NCBI GenBank assembly: GCA_023251675.1 | Contig: JAHEYJ010000005.1 | Span: 1-51,689 of the forward strand | Direction of reading: 5' to 3' | Length of the DNA stretch: 51,689 bases | Origin: Bacteroidota bacterium | Lineage (GTDB): Bacteria > Bacteroidota > Bacteroidia > Palsa-948 | In this document: piece after piece, positions 34,051 to 43,797 of the stretch | How the letters are laid out: every line of letters starts with the position of its first letter | Numbering within the stretch: position 1 is the stretch's first letter | The notes under the pieces: model-generated | The model's database searches: none | What the model was told of the DNA's origin: nothing | Seen by the model: only the letters and a program-made list of their open reading frames with translations | Translations under genes and position numbers: made by a program

Positions 34051-35700
34051 ATGAAGGAAAAAATCTTCGTCTTCCTGGGTTTAGCCGCTGCTGCATTTAT
34101 TGCCTACCGGAACTGTTTCGGAATTGATATTCCCACCGATTCGTATCCGCTGCTGATGACGTTCCAGAAATTCGGAGCGGCCGGCTTGTTCCATAATTTT
34201 TATGATGTGGGAATGGCTCCATTCGCTGATTCAATAATATTTATTCTATACAAACTTATCGGAACAAATGGCTCCTGGTGGATCTTTACATCCCTCCTGC
34301 TTCATGTTAACAATGCATTCCTTCTCCACATTGCCGGGAAATATTTTTTTCAAAAAGCCGGAATAAAACACGCTTTGCAGCTCAGCCTGTTCTCCTCATT
34401 GCTGTTCCTGCTCTCTCCTTTCCAGACCGAAGTGATTCTGTGGGCCCCTCGCATGTTCAATTATCATATTGCAACCGGCTTATTCATTCTTTCATTTTAT
34501 TTTTTAACAAAATATCATTCGGAGCCGTCCAAAAAACATTTTATCCTATTACACGGATCATTCATTCTTGCTATTCTTTCGTTTGAATCTACGCTGACTT
34601 TTCCATTGGCAAGTATTTTCTTTTTTGTCTTCTTCCGGCTAACAGGATCCAATGCGTTACCACTGAAAAGGTTTGCCACCCATGTTTTTATCCCTCAATG
34701 GGCCATCATTGCTTCTTATTTTCTGGCATGCAAAATATGGCTTGGATCCTGGATCTTGCATTACGGCGCTTCCACACATTTGCTATTCTCCATTCCGCTG
34801 ATGATGACCAATTATGTAAAATACGTTGCAAAATTTTTTCTCTTCTACCGATACCTCCCGGCTTCCAGAAGTGATTTTCTCCACTCCTTTCTTCACATAG
34901 ATATAAACAACAAGTTGACGGCCTTGTTCCTGATCTCGATTTCAATTGTTTTACTTGGAATCTTATTTTATCGTCTCTTCAAGAAAAACCGTGAAGGTTC
35001 TTTTGCGCTGCTGATCTTAATGGGCATCTTTTTAATATCTCTTCTTCCTGTGATCAATCTCGATACTTCCTTTGTTGGAGCAGTGATCTCTGACCGATAC
35101 GGATATCTTCCATCGGTTTTATTTTATCTTTTTATCGTTCTTTTTATTTATTTATTATTCGGGAAGATCTCTGTTTTTGCGAACTCCATGCTGGTTGTGA
35201 TTTCTGTTTTTTGCTTAACGCAAACCGTCCCTCTTTGGATCAAAGCGGATGCGTATTGCAAGCGGCTGATCAATAATTTCTCACCTCTGATTAAAACGAA
35301 TCAAAAAATATATGTATTGAACATGCCTGATAACTACAACTGGATCTTAAATTTCCGAAACGGGTTCAGCGATTATTTCTTTTTGAAAAAGAATGAAGAC
35401 CTGTTTGAAAGAGTGGATGTGATTGCAGGGTTTTTTGTCAGCTCCGAACATGATTCTGTTCTTTTCACTCAGCAATCAGCTAATGAATTCCTGGTTCAGG
35501 CAGCCAATTCTTCATCGCCAAAGTTCCTTCATCATGGAATATGGATAAAATCCTATTCAACAAAAGATTATTCCGTAAAGCCCGGCAGCGATTGTGCGTC
35601 CTATACATTGCGGTTTGAACCCGGAATTTCAAACCCGATTCTTGTTTACATTGCCGGCGATCAATGGCGGAAAGCAAAACCGACAACTGGGGAACAATGA
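34051..35700 (+). CDS. Multi-pass membrane protein, GT-C glycosyltransferase-like (copy 1)
   Basis: 549 residues with about 10-12 hydrophobic helices and a C-terminal soluble part (about 430-549). FIAYRNCFGIDIPTDSYPLL near the start places an acidic residue in the first loop, LLHVNNAFLLH, LLFLLSPFQTEVILWAPRM and SDRYGYLPSVLFYLF match the layout of TMTC/PMT-like GT-C proteins, whose catalytic acidic residue lies in that first loop. Activity and substrate are not known. The stop overlaps the start of a second, clearly related gene (ATGA). The soluble tail looks like a small beta-rich domain, not a TPR domain as in TMTC proteins. Confidence 0.78.
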   Translation: MKEKIFVFLGLAAAAFIAYRNCFGIDIPTDSYPLLMTFQKFGAAGLFHNFYDVGMAPFADSIIFILYKLIGTNGSWWIFTSLLLHVNNAFLLHIAGKYFFQKAGIKHALQLSLFSSLLFLLSPFQTEVILWAPRMFNYHIATGLFILSFYFLTKYHSEPSKKHFILLHGSFILAILSFESTLTFPLASIFFFVFFRLTGSNALPLKRFATHVFIPQWAIIASYFLACKIWLGSWILHYGASTHLLFSIPLMMTNYVKYVAKFFLFYRYLPASRSDFLHSFLHIDINNKLTALFLISISIVLLGILFYRLFKKNREGSFALLILMGIFLISLLPVINLDTSFVGAVISDRYGYLPSVLFYLFIVLFIYLLFGKISVFANSMLVVISVFCLTQTVPLWIKADAYCKRLINNFSPLIKTNQKIYVLNMPDNYNWILNFRNGFSDYFFLKKNEDLFERVDVIAGFFVSSEHDSVLFTQQSANEFLVQAANSSSPKFLHHGIWIKSYSTKDYSVKPGSDCASYTLRFEPGISNPILVYIAGDQWRKAKPTTGEQ

Positions 35701-37316
35701 GAAGAGAAAATTTACTGGCACTCATCCTTTTAACCGCTGTCGGTTTTATTGCCTACAGGAACTGTTTTGACATTTTCATTCCTGCCGATAATTACACACA
35801 GTTTTATTTTTTCGATAAGGGATTTGCTGCCGGGTTTCTTGAAAGCGCCCGCAGTGCGGCTCCTTATCTTTCTGGATTACCTTTTCTTTATCTTCTTTAC
35901 CTTCTGCTAGGCGCTTCTCCTGCGGGATGGGTGCTCACTTGCCTTCTTTTGCATATTACCAATTCATTTATAATTTTTTTGATCGCCAAAAGACTGACAA
36001 ACGTCTTTTCGCCACAATTAAAATTTCTTTCGGCATTTTTTTCTGCCGTTTTGTTTTTACTGTCTCCTTACCAGGCAGAAACGGTGCTTTGGGGAACGGT
36101 CGGCGCGCGATGGCTGTTCCATTCATTAAATGTATTTGCCGGAATTTTTCTTTTTCTGCTTTATCTCGAAAAACCAACTGCAAAAAAACTATACTTTCTG
36201 CATCTCCTGTTTTTAATTGCTTTGTTTTCAAATGAAACGGCGCTTGTGATTCCGGCAATATATATTTTACTTTATTTCACTTATAAATTTCTGACTAAAA
36301 CCACCGCCTCTTCCAATTTATTTTTTACAAGGATTATTTCCATCCAGGCTGGTTTTATCCTGGCGTTATTCGTTTTCACAAAATTATATATGGGCCACTG
36401 GTTCTGGCACGGAGGAACAATTGAACACATTACCGGATCATCCGGCTATATAAAAACATTGATAAAATATTTTGCCAAATTTTTTCTTCTTTACCGCTAC
36501 TTGCCTAATGAATCCATGAATAGTTTCTTGAGAATACTTTCTAAAAATAATTTATATATAATTCTTTTGTTCTGTTCCGGCTCGGCTTTACTTTTTTTTA
36601 TTCTTCGGCACCTTCTGAAGGCAAAAAAAGAAACCGGGTATCTATTGAGCGTGTCTATCCTTTGTTTTGTTGTCTCCCTTCTTCCCGCCCTGCCGCTTGA
36701 TTCCAGTTTTCTGAGCTATGATTACCCCGACCGTTACGGCTACATTGCTTCTGCATTCTTTTACATTTTTATTTCATTTGGAATATTTACTTTGCCTGGA
36801 AAGTTTGCCGTCCCCATAATTTCTTTGTATGCCGCTGCAGGCTGGATCTTTCTATACGGCACTATTTCCCTTTGGCATTCAAGCAACGAATATTGCCATC
36901 AGCTTATAAAAAACTATTCTCCATATTTAAAATACGATCATGTATATGTGCTGAATGAACCTGCGTATTTCAAAGGCGTGGTGGCCCTTCGGTCTGATCT
37001 TCGTGCTGCCGTTTATTACGCACACGATCATTCACCGGTCGATAAAATAAGGATCGTCTCCGGTTGTTACCAGGAATCGCTGAACGATTCGTTGATTTCT
37101 GTGAAAGTGAACGGACAGACCGTTGAAGTGAATGGCCAAAAAAAAAGCACTCCGCATTTCTGCACGACTGGCTGGGCGAAAACCTATTCAACGGATGAAT
37201 ACGATGTTATTTTTGATCTGTCGGGCTGCTCTTATGTGATCAAATTCAAAAAGGAAATCCCTCCCAATTCTGCCTTTATCTACGCGGTGAAAGGAAACTG
37301 GAAAAAAACCGGATGA
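35697..37316 (+). CDS. Multi-pass membrane protein, GT-C glycosyltransferase-like (copy 2)
   Basis: 539 residues from the ATG at 35697, which overlaps the preceding stop by 4 bases and gives an N-terminus matching copy 1 (FIAYRNCFDIFIPADNYTQF). A Met 11 codons earlier has no counterpart in copy 1. Other matching segments: LLHITNSFIIF, VLFLLSPYQAETVLWG, KYFAKFFLLYRYLP, DYPDRYGYIASAFFYIF and the C-terminal KTYSTDEYDVIFDLSGCSYVIKFK. The two copies are diverged duplicates, kept in one coupled operon, which suggests two related but different transfer steps or a heterodimer. Function unknown. Confidence 0.78.
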   Translation: MRRENLLALILLTAVGFIAYRNCFDIFIPADNYTQFYFFDKGFAAGFLESARSAAPYLSGLPFLYLLYLLLGASPAGWVLTCLLLHITNSFIIFLIAKRLTNVFSPQLKFLSAFFSAVLFLLSPYQAETVLWGTVGARWLFHSLNVFAGIFLFLLYLEKPTAKKLYFLHLLFLIALFSNETALVIPAIYILLYFTYKFLTKTTASSNLFFTRIISIQAGFILALFVFTKLYMGHWFWHGGTIEHITGSSGYIKTLIKYFAKFFLLYRYLPNESMNSFLRILSKNNLYIILLFCSGSALLFFILRHLLKAKKETGYLLSVSILCFVVSLLPALPLDSSFLSYDYPDRYGYIASAFFYIFISFGIFTLPGKFAVPIISLYAAAGWIFLYGTISLWHSSNEYCHQLIKNYSPYLKYDHVYVLNEPAYFKGVVALRSDLRAAVYYAHDHSPVDKIRIVSGCYQESLNDSLISVKVNGQTVEVNGQKKSTPHFCTTGWAKTYSTDEYDVIFDLSGCSYVIKFKKEIPPNSAFIYAVKGNWKKTG

Positions 37317-37396
37317 TCGACCCTTTTCAGTCAGAAATACACAATAATCCGGTCGAAAATCAGTTACGTGGCTGTTGGTTTCCTCTAAAATAATTT

Positions 37397-37404
37397 TATC
37401 TTTA
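37397..37404 (+). promoter_or_regulatory. Possible -7 box TATCTTTA for the PorV-like/C25 operon
   Basis: Seven of eight positions agree with TAnnTTTG apart from the last base. It ends 8 bases before the ATG at 37413. Confidence 0.4.
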
Positions 37405-37412
37405 TCCTCAGT

Positions 37413-38510
37413 ATGAAAAAAATTAAATTTCCGTTTGCAATAATTGTTGCATGTTGCTTATTGCCAACCGCCTACTCTTTTTCACAGGCCCCGAAATACA
37501 GCAACGAATTCCTGGCTATCGGGATCGGAGGCAGGTCGCTCGGAATGTCCAATGCCTGTGTATCATCCGTTAACGATGTAACTTCCGGATATTGGAATCC
37601 TTCAGGGCTTCTCGGAATAAAAAATGACATGCAGATCGGACTTATGCATTCGGAATATTTTGCCGGAATTGCTAAATACGATTACGGGGCTATAGCAAGG
37701 AAACTAGACAGCACCAGCGCTTTCGCCCTGAGCTTTATCCGTTTCGGAGTTGATAACATCCCCAACACTACGGAACTGATTGATGCCGCAGGAAATGTGG
37801 ATTACGATAAGATCACACAGTTCTCCGCCGCGGATTATGCATTCCTGGTCTCCTATGCCCGCAATTCCAAGATCAAAGGACTTCATCTTGGGGCAAACGC
37901 AAAGATCATCCGCAGAATTGTTGGTGATTTCGCCGGCGCCTGGGGATTCGGCCTGGATGCAGGCGCACAATATGAACTCAAAGGATGGAAATTCGGAGCG
38001 ATGGCCAGGGATATCACTTCTACCTTCAATGCCTGGAGCTACAACCTTTCGGATCAGATGAAAGAAGTCTTTACGATGACCGGGAATGACATTCCTGCCA
38101 ATTCCATTGAACTTACTTTACCCCGGGTGATCGTTGGCGTCTCAAAAAAAACAAACCTGATGAAAGACCTTACTTTAATGGGAGAATTAAATGCCGACTT
38201 TACTTTTGACGGAATGAGAAATGTGCTCTTCCAGGGAAATCCAGTAAGCGCTGATCCACATTTAGGACTTGAGTTCGGATATAAGGACCTGTTATTTTTA
38301 AGAGGGGGCGTTATGAATATCCAAAGGGAGAAAGATGTCACCGGGAAAAAGATGATCACTCTTGAGCCCAACTTCGGAGTCGGCGTAAAGATCAAACGCA
38401 TCAGCATTGATTATGCAAGAACCGACATCGGCGACCAGTCGGTTGCGCTTTATTCAAATATTTTCTCGTTGCGATTCGACATCAACAAGCAGATAAAAAA
38501 AGCTGAATGA
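37413..38510 (+). CDS. PorV/PorQ family outer membrane protein
   Basis: 365 residues: signal peptide (IIVACCLLPTAYSFSQ, residues 10-25) then a beta-barrel of the PorV/PorQ (UPF0164) family. The start of the mature part, NEFLAIGIGGRSLGMSNACVSSVNDVTSGYWNPSGLLG, is the family signature, with repeated GLxxGAxAKxIRRIVGDF-type strands after it and a final aromatic strand. PorV escorts T9SS cargo from the translocon to the sortase PorU on the outer membrane. The stop overlaps the start of a C25 peptidase gene by ATGA, matching the known PorU-PorV partnership. Which of PorV, PorQ or another paralogue this is remains open. Confidence 0.85.
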   Translation: MKKIKFPFAIIVACCLLPTAYSFSQAPKYSNEFLAIGIGGRSLGMSNACVSSVNDVTSGYWNPSGLLGIKNDMQIGLMHSEYFAGIAKYDYGAIARKLDSTSAFALSFIRFGVDNIPNTTELIDAAGNVDYDKITQFSAADYAFLVSYARNSKIKGLHLGANAKIIRRIVGDFAGAWGFGLDAGAQYELKGWKFGAMARDITSTFNAWSYNLSDQMKEVFTMTGNDIPANSIELTLPRVIVGVSKKTNLMKDLTLMGELNADFTFDGMRNVLFQGNPVSADPHLGLEFGYKDLLFLRGGVMNIQREKDVTGKKMITLEPNFGVGVKIKRISIDYARTDIGDQSVALYSNIFSLRFDINKQIKKAE

Positions 38511-41500
38511 AGAAACCTTTACAAATATTTATTTTCTTTTTTACCATTTGTTTTTTTTCTTCGACTTATTGTTTTTCACAAATTGATCCTTACTGGAATG
38601 GCTGGATCGATTTCTCACAGAAATATTATAAGATCCCCATAGCGCAGAACGGCGTTTACCGGCTTGATTCAGCCTCTCTTGCCAATGCCGGAATTCCGGT
38701 TACTTCAATAAACCCGAAAAACTTCCAGCTTTTTTTCAGAGGAAAGGAACAATACATTTACATTAAAGGAGAAGCCGACGGTGTTTTAAATTCTTCCGAC
38801 TACATTGAATTCTACGGAAAGAAGAACGACGGCGAGCTGGATACAATGCTGTACAAAGGCGACCTCTACGATCAGCCGGTGCGGCAGCCCAATCCCTATT
38901 ACAGCCTGTTCAATGATACCTCTGCCTATTTTCTAACCTGGAACAATTCTTTTTCCAACAACCGGATCGTGGATGTGCCGGATACAAATTATATTGCCTA
39001 TTCGCTCACCGGTTATTTTATGAAAGAAGATATAATTGAGAACCATACCAATTATTATTACGGGCGCAGAACTACTACGAACATTCCTTTTCCTGAATAC
39101 CATGAATCTGAAGGATGGTCGGGAACGGGTTTTTATCAGGGGAGCAGTTACACAGCAACATTCAACACATCCAATTTATATTCAGCAGCACAAGACAGTG
39201 TCGAGGTGAAACTGGCTGTGATCGGAGCAAATAACGACACCCATGCAACCCCTAACCATAATTGGGAAATGAAATACAAAAGTATTTCCGGCAACTATGT
39301 GGTGTTTGATGATACCGCTTTTGATGGATACCGCCTAGTCGATAAGAAATATAAATTTCCTGCTTCTTCTTTCGGCATTTCATCAGCAACCGGCATCATG
39401 GTCACTGCACTTCCCTGGGCTTTCTCCAGCCTAAACACAGTACCGTATGTTGTATTGAAATATCCACATAATCAATATTTAGAGAGCAAAAGTTATTATG
39501 AATTATTTGTTCCGGATAACACTACTCAGCCAAAAACGATCTTCAGTTTCACAGGAGTCAATGATATGGGTGCTAAAGTTTATCTGTATGATTTCACCAG
39601 CCACACAAGAGTGCCTGCCAAGAAAGTGGGCAACAGCTACAAAGTGGTTGTTGCAAATTCTACAGCCGGTTCTGAAAAATTCTGCACGATCAAATCAGAA
39701 AATAATTATTTAGTTCCTTCCGCAATAGTACCTATTCACGGAAACGGGACCTTCACGAACTATTTATCTCTCGCAGCCGATTCGGCGTATATCATAATTA
39801 CGAATAAAAGTTTGTGGAGCGGCGCCAACGCCTATGCAAACTACCGCGCAGGCATTTTAGGCGGAAGCCACAACACCTTAATGGTTGATATGGATGAACT
39901 TTACGATCAGTTTGCCTGGGGAATTCCCAAACACCCGTTTGCCATCCGCCACTTTGCTGCATTTTGCCTTGATAAATTTCCTACCGAACCGCAGGACCTT
40001 TTTCTTATAGGCAAATCCATTCAACCTGATCTTTGCAGGAATATCTATTCTGATCCTAATGGAACGAATTACAATAACTCTCTTGTTCCTTCCATCGGTT
40101 ACCCGCCCTGCGACAACATGTTGGTGGACGGAATAAACGGAAACAAACTGAAACCGGCCATTCCTATCGGAAGGCTGGCAGCAACCGACAATGTGGAAGT
40201 TGCCACCTACCTTAATAAGGTGAATGAATACGAGCATCCGCTTCCCGATCCGGATGAATGGATGAAACACGTTATTCATATGGCGGGCGGCAATACTTCC
40301 AGCCTGACTACCGCGCTTGCTGCTTACGAACATGAATGGGAAACCATAATTGAGGATACCAGTTTCGGAGGATATGTGCATTCGTTCCAGAAAAATTCTT
40401 CCTCCCCTACCCAGATCTCGTATTCCGATTCCATCAGGGATCTGATCAATCATGGAGTTTCCATTATTGCATTTTTCGGTCACAGCTCCGCTTCGGTGTT
40501 TGATTTTAATCTTTTACCTCCGGATCAATACAGTAATACGAACGGGAAATATCCTTTTTTCTGCGCCATTGGATGTTATGCCGGCGATATTCATCAGCCG
40601 ATTGTAGGTGGAATAAGTTCCAGCGAGATATTTACGCTTTCCCCGAAAGGGACTATCGCATTTTTAGCTTCTTCCGGCCCCAGCACCATATATGAATCCA
40701 GCGAGGTTACTAAATACCTGTATAAAAATATCGGGCAATTGAACTATGGGAAACCGATCGGGAAATGTATCCAGGAAGCGATCGGGGCTGTTGAAGGAAC
40801 CGCAACCGATCCATACATGAATGCCGCATGCCTTGAAATGACCTTGCACGGTGACCCGGCCATCGTCATTCATGCAAACAAGCTGCCGGATTTCGCAGTG
40901 AACCATTCTTCCGTATTTTTTAATCCCTCCTATGTTTCTACCGACCTGGCAACTTTTGATGTGAATGTGGTGGTGGCAAATATCGGCAAAGCAACCAACG
41001 ACAGTGTCGTGGTAAGTATCAAACGGACATTTGTAGATGGCACTTCCGTTTCGTATTCAGATACAGTGCCCTCTATTCATTACAAAGACACGCTGACCTT
41101 CAGGCTGCCCGTTGATCCGGTACGCGGGCCCGGACTGAATAAATTTGAAGTACGGGTTGACCCATTTTATAAAGTGACGGAACTCGATGAGAATAATAAT
41201 AACCTGGTGGCTCCGAATGATGAAGTTTCGCTAATGATCTATTCCGGCGATATCATTCCGGTCTATCCATACAAATACGCGATCATTCCCAACAATACGG
41301 TAACGCTTAAAGCCTACACGGCAAATCCGTTTGCTCCATCGGCAAAATATATTTTTGAAATTGATACCACCGATCTGTTCAACAGTCCGCTTTTTTTAAA
41401 AACGCAGGTTACAGCGCCGCAGATAGGAGCCGTCGTTAAGATGCCTTCCAATGGATGGCCATCTCCTTTGGTATTGCAAGACAGCATGGTCTATTTCTGG

Positions 41501-43639
41501 CGCGTGATGCGCGACACCACCGATACGATTAATTTCAAGTGGAGAGAAAGTTCATTCCAGTATATTTCTAATAAAAGCGGTGCGGGACAATCGCATTTCT
41601 TCCAGTTCCTGAAAGGCGACCGGTATAAATACGTGAATCCCCTCCGGCCAAGAAGATATTTTGATCTGGAATACCAAAGTTCTACTTTAGAAGTTCAGGC
41701 GCTCAATTATACTGCGTCCGGAGGAGGTAATAATTTTGCTTTGACATTTGTTCATCTTGATGGAAATCCCATATCAACTTCCTCCTATCTTTCCATTTGG
41801 AATCCCGGTAATGTTCCTCCTCATGTTCTTATATCGGTAGTGGATCCCGTTACCGGCGCTTTCTGGGTGAATAACGGCAACGGCCCTTATGGCAGCTATG
41901 CTTTTTCACGTTTTGAACACAGGTTCGAGTTTTATACAAGCACTCCTGCTCAACAGGAAATATTAAGAAGGTTTCTGCAGGATACCATTCCCTGCGGAAG
42001 CAAAGTAATTATATCTGCTGCGGATAATCACAATCTCGGAGATATTTTAAGCGGCAACAGCCCCAATACAAATCCCGGGCTCGTTCAGGCGCTGCAGTCG
42101 GTGGGCGGAACACAGTTCACCAATATCCATAACAACCTGCCGTATATTTTGATTGGAAGAAAATGCGGAACAGCGATAGAAAAGATCGGCAATGCGGATA
42201 CTTCTAAAATATTCCTTTCTGATTCGGTCAGGATAAAACGCGAAAGCGGTTACATCTATTCGGAAAATTTCGGCCCGGCATCACTGTGGAAATCGCTGCA
42301 CTGGAATTTCCGTTCGCCGGAAGCAATCTCAAATCCCGCCATGGCAGCTTTGGATACAATCAAGATTTCCGTCATCGGAATAAAAAATAATGGCGATACC
42401 GCTATGCTGATGAATAATATTTCTAAAGATTCGCTCGACATTTATAATCTTGACAACATCATCAATGCTTCCATTTATCCTTACGTTCGGCTCCAGGCAT
42501 GGGTGAAGGACAGCCTACTCCGCACCCCTGACCAGTTAAAATACTGGAGGCTCTATTTTGACGGGGTTCCGGAAGCTGCGCTGAACCCGGTAAAACAATA
42601 TTCATTTTATAATTCTTCTGTCCAGCAGGGCGACAGTATTAAAATGAAAATTGCTGTAGAGAACATCGGCGATTATAACATGGATAGCTTGTGGGTGAAT
42701 TTCTGGGTGATTGATGCCAATCGGAACATAGCGATTAAAGATTCGGTGAAAATGAAACCTCTTTTGATCGACAGCATTGTTGTTCCTTCTGTAAAATTTT
42801 CTACTGCAACCATTACCGGCGGGCTGAACAGTTTATGGGTGGAAGCCAACCCGTATAACACCCAGCACCAGGCTGAACAATATCACTTCAACAATATCGG
42901 AACGATCCCTTTCAACGTTGCCACCGACAAAATAAATCCGCTGCTGGATGTTACGTTTGACGGCGTTCATATCATGAACGGCGATATTGTCTCGGCAAAA
43001 CCTTCCATTCTTATTAAACTCAAAGATGAAAATACATTCCTTGCTTTAAATGATCCTTCCGATTTTGATGTTCACATAAAACGCCCCGGCCATACAACGT
43101 ACGATACCATTTCTTTCGGAAACAATATGATCTTTGAGCCAGCCGCGCTTCCAAATAACAGCTGCAAAATAAAATATACGCCTGCCCTTCCTGACGGCAT
43201 TTATTATCTGAAGGTAAAAGCGAAAGACCGCTCCGGTAACAATTCAGGAAATGTGGAGTACACCATATCGTTTGAAGTGATCAACAAACCTACGGTTACC
43301 AACGTGTTGAATTATCCGAATCCGTTCTCGACTTCCACTAAATTTGTATTCACCCTCACCGGTTCTGAAGTGCCGGATTATTTCAAAATTCAGATCCTCA
43401 CGGTTTCCGGAAAGATCGTCCGTGACCTGAGTAAATACGACCTGGGGCCGATCCATATCGGAAGGAACATCACTGAATATGCATGGGATGGAAAAGATGA
43501 ATACGGCGATCAGCTTGCAAACGGGCTTTATCTCTACCGGATCATTACCCAGCTGGATGGAAAATCCCTTGAACACCGCGAAAGCGCAGCAGATCCTTAT
43601 TTCACCCAGGGATATGGAAAAATGTACCTGATCCATTAA
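38507..43639 (+). CDS. Long C25 family cysteine peptidase, PorU-like T9SS sortase
   Basis: 1710 residues. Signal peptide (IFIFFFTICFFSSTYCFSQ, about 7-25), an N-terminal domain with DPYWNGWIDFSQKYYKIPIAQNGVYRLD, then a gingipain-type C25 domain (about 435-800) with the catalytic pair His659 (FFGHSSAS) and Cys690 (AIGCYAGD). A CARDB-like domain follows (PDFAVNHSSVFF...VTELDENNNN, about 805-905), then long beta-rich regions, and a C-terminal FlgD-Ig-like T9SS tail (LNYPNPFSTSTKFVF...WDGKDEYGDQLANGLYLYRI). PorU cuts off cargo sorting tails and attaches the cargo to a lipid anchor. The size is larger than classical PorU (about 1150-1200) and fits the long paralogue often called PorU2. Coupling to the PorV-like gene supports a secretion role. 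Confidence 0.86.
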   Translation: MKKPLQIFIFFFTICFFSSTYCFSQIDPYWNGWIDFSQKYYKIPIAQNGVYRLDSASLANAGIPVTSINPKNFQLFFRGKEQYIYIKGEADGVLNSSDYIEFYGKKNDGELDTMLYKGDLYDQPVRQPNPYYSLFNDTSAYFLTWNNSFSNNRIVDVPDTNYIAYSLTGYFMKEDIIENHTNYYYGRRTTTNIPFPEYHESEGWSGTGFYQGSSYTATFNTSNLYSAAQDSVEVKLAVIGANNDTHATPNHNWEMKYKSISGNYVVFDDTAFDGYRLVDKKYKFPASSFGISSATGIMVTALPWAFSSLNTVPYVVLKYPHNQYLESKSYYELFVPDNTTQPKTIFSFTGVNDMGAKVYLYDFTSHTRVPAKKVGNSYKVVVANSTAGSEKFCTIKSENNYLVPSAIVPIHGNGTFTNYLSLAADSAYIIITNKSLWSGANAYANYRAGILGGSHNTLMVDMDELYDQFAWGIPKHPFAIRHFAAFCLDKFPTEPQDLFLIGKSIQPDLCRNIYSDPNGTNYNNSLVPSIGYPPCDNMLVDGINGNKLKPAIPIGRLAATDNVEVATYLNKVNEYEHPLPDPDEWMKHVIHMAGGNTSSLTTALAAYEHEWETIIEDTSFGGYVHSFQKNSSSPTQISYSDSIRDLINHGVSIIAFFGHSSASVFDFNLLPPDQYSNTNGKYPFFCAIGCYAGDIHQPIVGGISSSEIFTLSPKGTIAFLASSGPSTIYESSEVTKYLYKNIGQLNYGKPIGKCIQEAIGAVEGTATDPYMNAACLEMTLHGDPAIVIHANKLPDFAVNHSSVFFNPSYVSTDLATFDVNVVVANIGKATNDSVVVSIKRTFVDGTSVSYSDTVPSIHYKDTLTFRLPVDPVRGPGLNKFEVRVDPFYKVTELDENNNNLVAPNDEVSLMIYSGDIIPVYPYKYAIIPNNTVTLKAYTANPFAPSAKYIFEIDTTDLFNSPLFLKTQVTAPQIGAVVKMPSNGWPSPLVLQDSMVYFWRVMRDTTDTINFKWRESSFQYISNKSGAGQSHFFQFLKGDRYKYVNPLRPRRYFDLEYQSSTLEVQALNYTASGGGNNFALTFVHLDGNPISTSSYLSIWNPGNVPPHVLISVVDPVTGAFWVNNGNGPYGSYAFSRFEHRFEFYTSTPAQQEILRRFLQDTIPCGSKVIISAADNHNLGDILSGNSPNTNPGLVQALQSVGGTQFTNIHNNLPYILIGRKCGTAIEKIGNADTSKIFLSDSVRIKRESGYIYSENFGPASLWKSLHWNFRSPEAISNPAMAALDTIKISVIGIKNNGDTAMLMNNISKDSLDIYNLDNIINASIYPYVRLQAWVKDSLLRTPDQLKYWRLYFDGVPEAALNPVKQYSFYNSSVQQGDSIKMKIAVENIGDYNMDSLWVNFWVIDANRNIAIKDSVKMKPLLIDSIVVPSVKFSTATITGGLNSLWVEANPYNTQHQAEQYHFNNIGTIPFNVATDKINPLLDVTFDGVHIMNGDIVSAKPSILIKLKDENTFLALNDPSDFDVHIKRPGHTTYDTISFGNNMIFEPAALPNNSCKIKYTPALPDGIYYLKVKAKDRSGNNSGNVEYTISFEVINKPTVTNVLNYPNPFSTSTKFVFTLTGSEVPDYFKIQILTVSGKIVRDLSKYDLGPIHIGRNITEYAWDGKDEYGDQLANGLYLYRIITQLDGKSLEHRESAADPYFTQGYGKMYLIH

Positions 43640-43693
43640 TTCATGCAAGCCTTTTTTCAATGTTATACTATATTAGATATAATTCACCCTACT

Positions 43694-43757
43694 AATTACG
43701 AATTGGCGAATTACGAATAAAATGTAAATGCTCCTTACGAAAACATTCGTAATTCGT
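43694..43757. repeat. ATTCGTAATTCG hairpin cluster
   Basis: cgaattacgaat units on the left can pair with attcgtaattcg on the right across about 30 bases. It lies between the C25 gene and the ferredoxin gene, just upstream of the latter's -7 box. Confidence 0.75.
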
Positions 43758-43785
43758 AGTAGGTCCTGAATAGGCGCATTTAATT

Positions 43786-43793
43786 TACTTTTG
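43786..43793 (+). promoter_or_regulatory. -7 box TACTTTTG for the 2Fe-2S protein
   Basis: Exact TAnnTTTG match ending 4 bases before the ATG at 43798; implies a leaderless mRNA. Confidence 0.65.
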
Positions 43794-43797
43794 TCTC

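Noticed and set aside
38507-43639. Secreted gingipain-type protease
   Set aside because: The C25 active site is the same, but the ATGA coupling to a PorV-like gene and the long domain plan fit a sortase-type role better.
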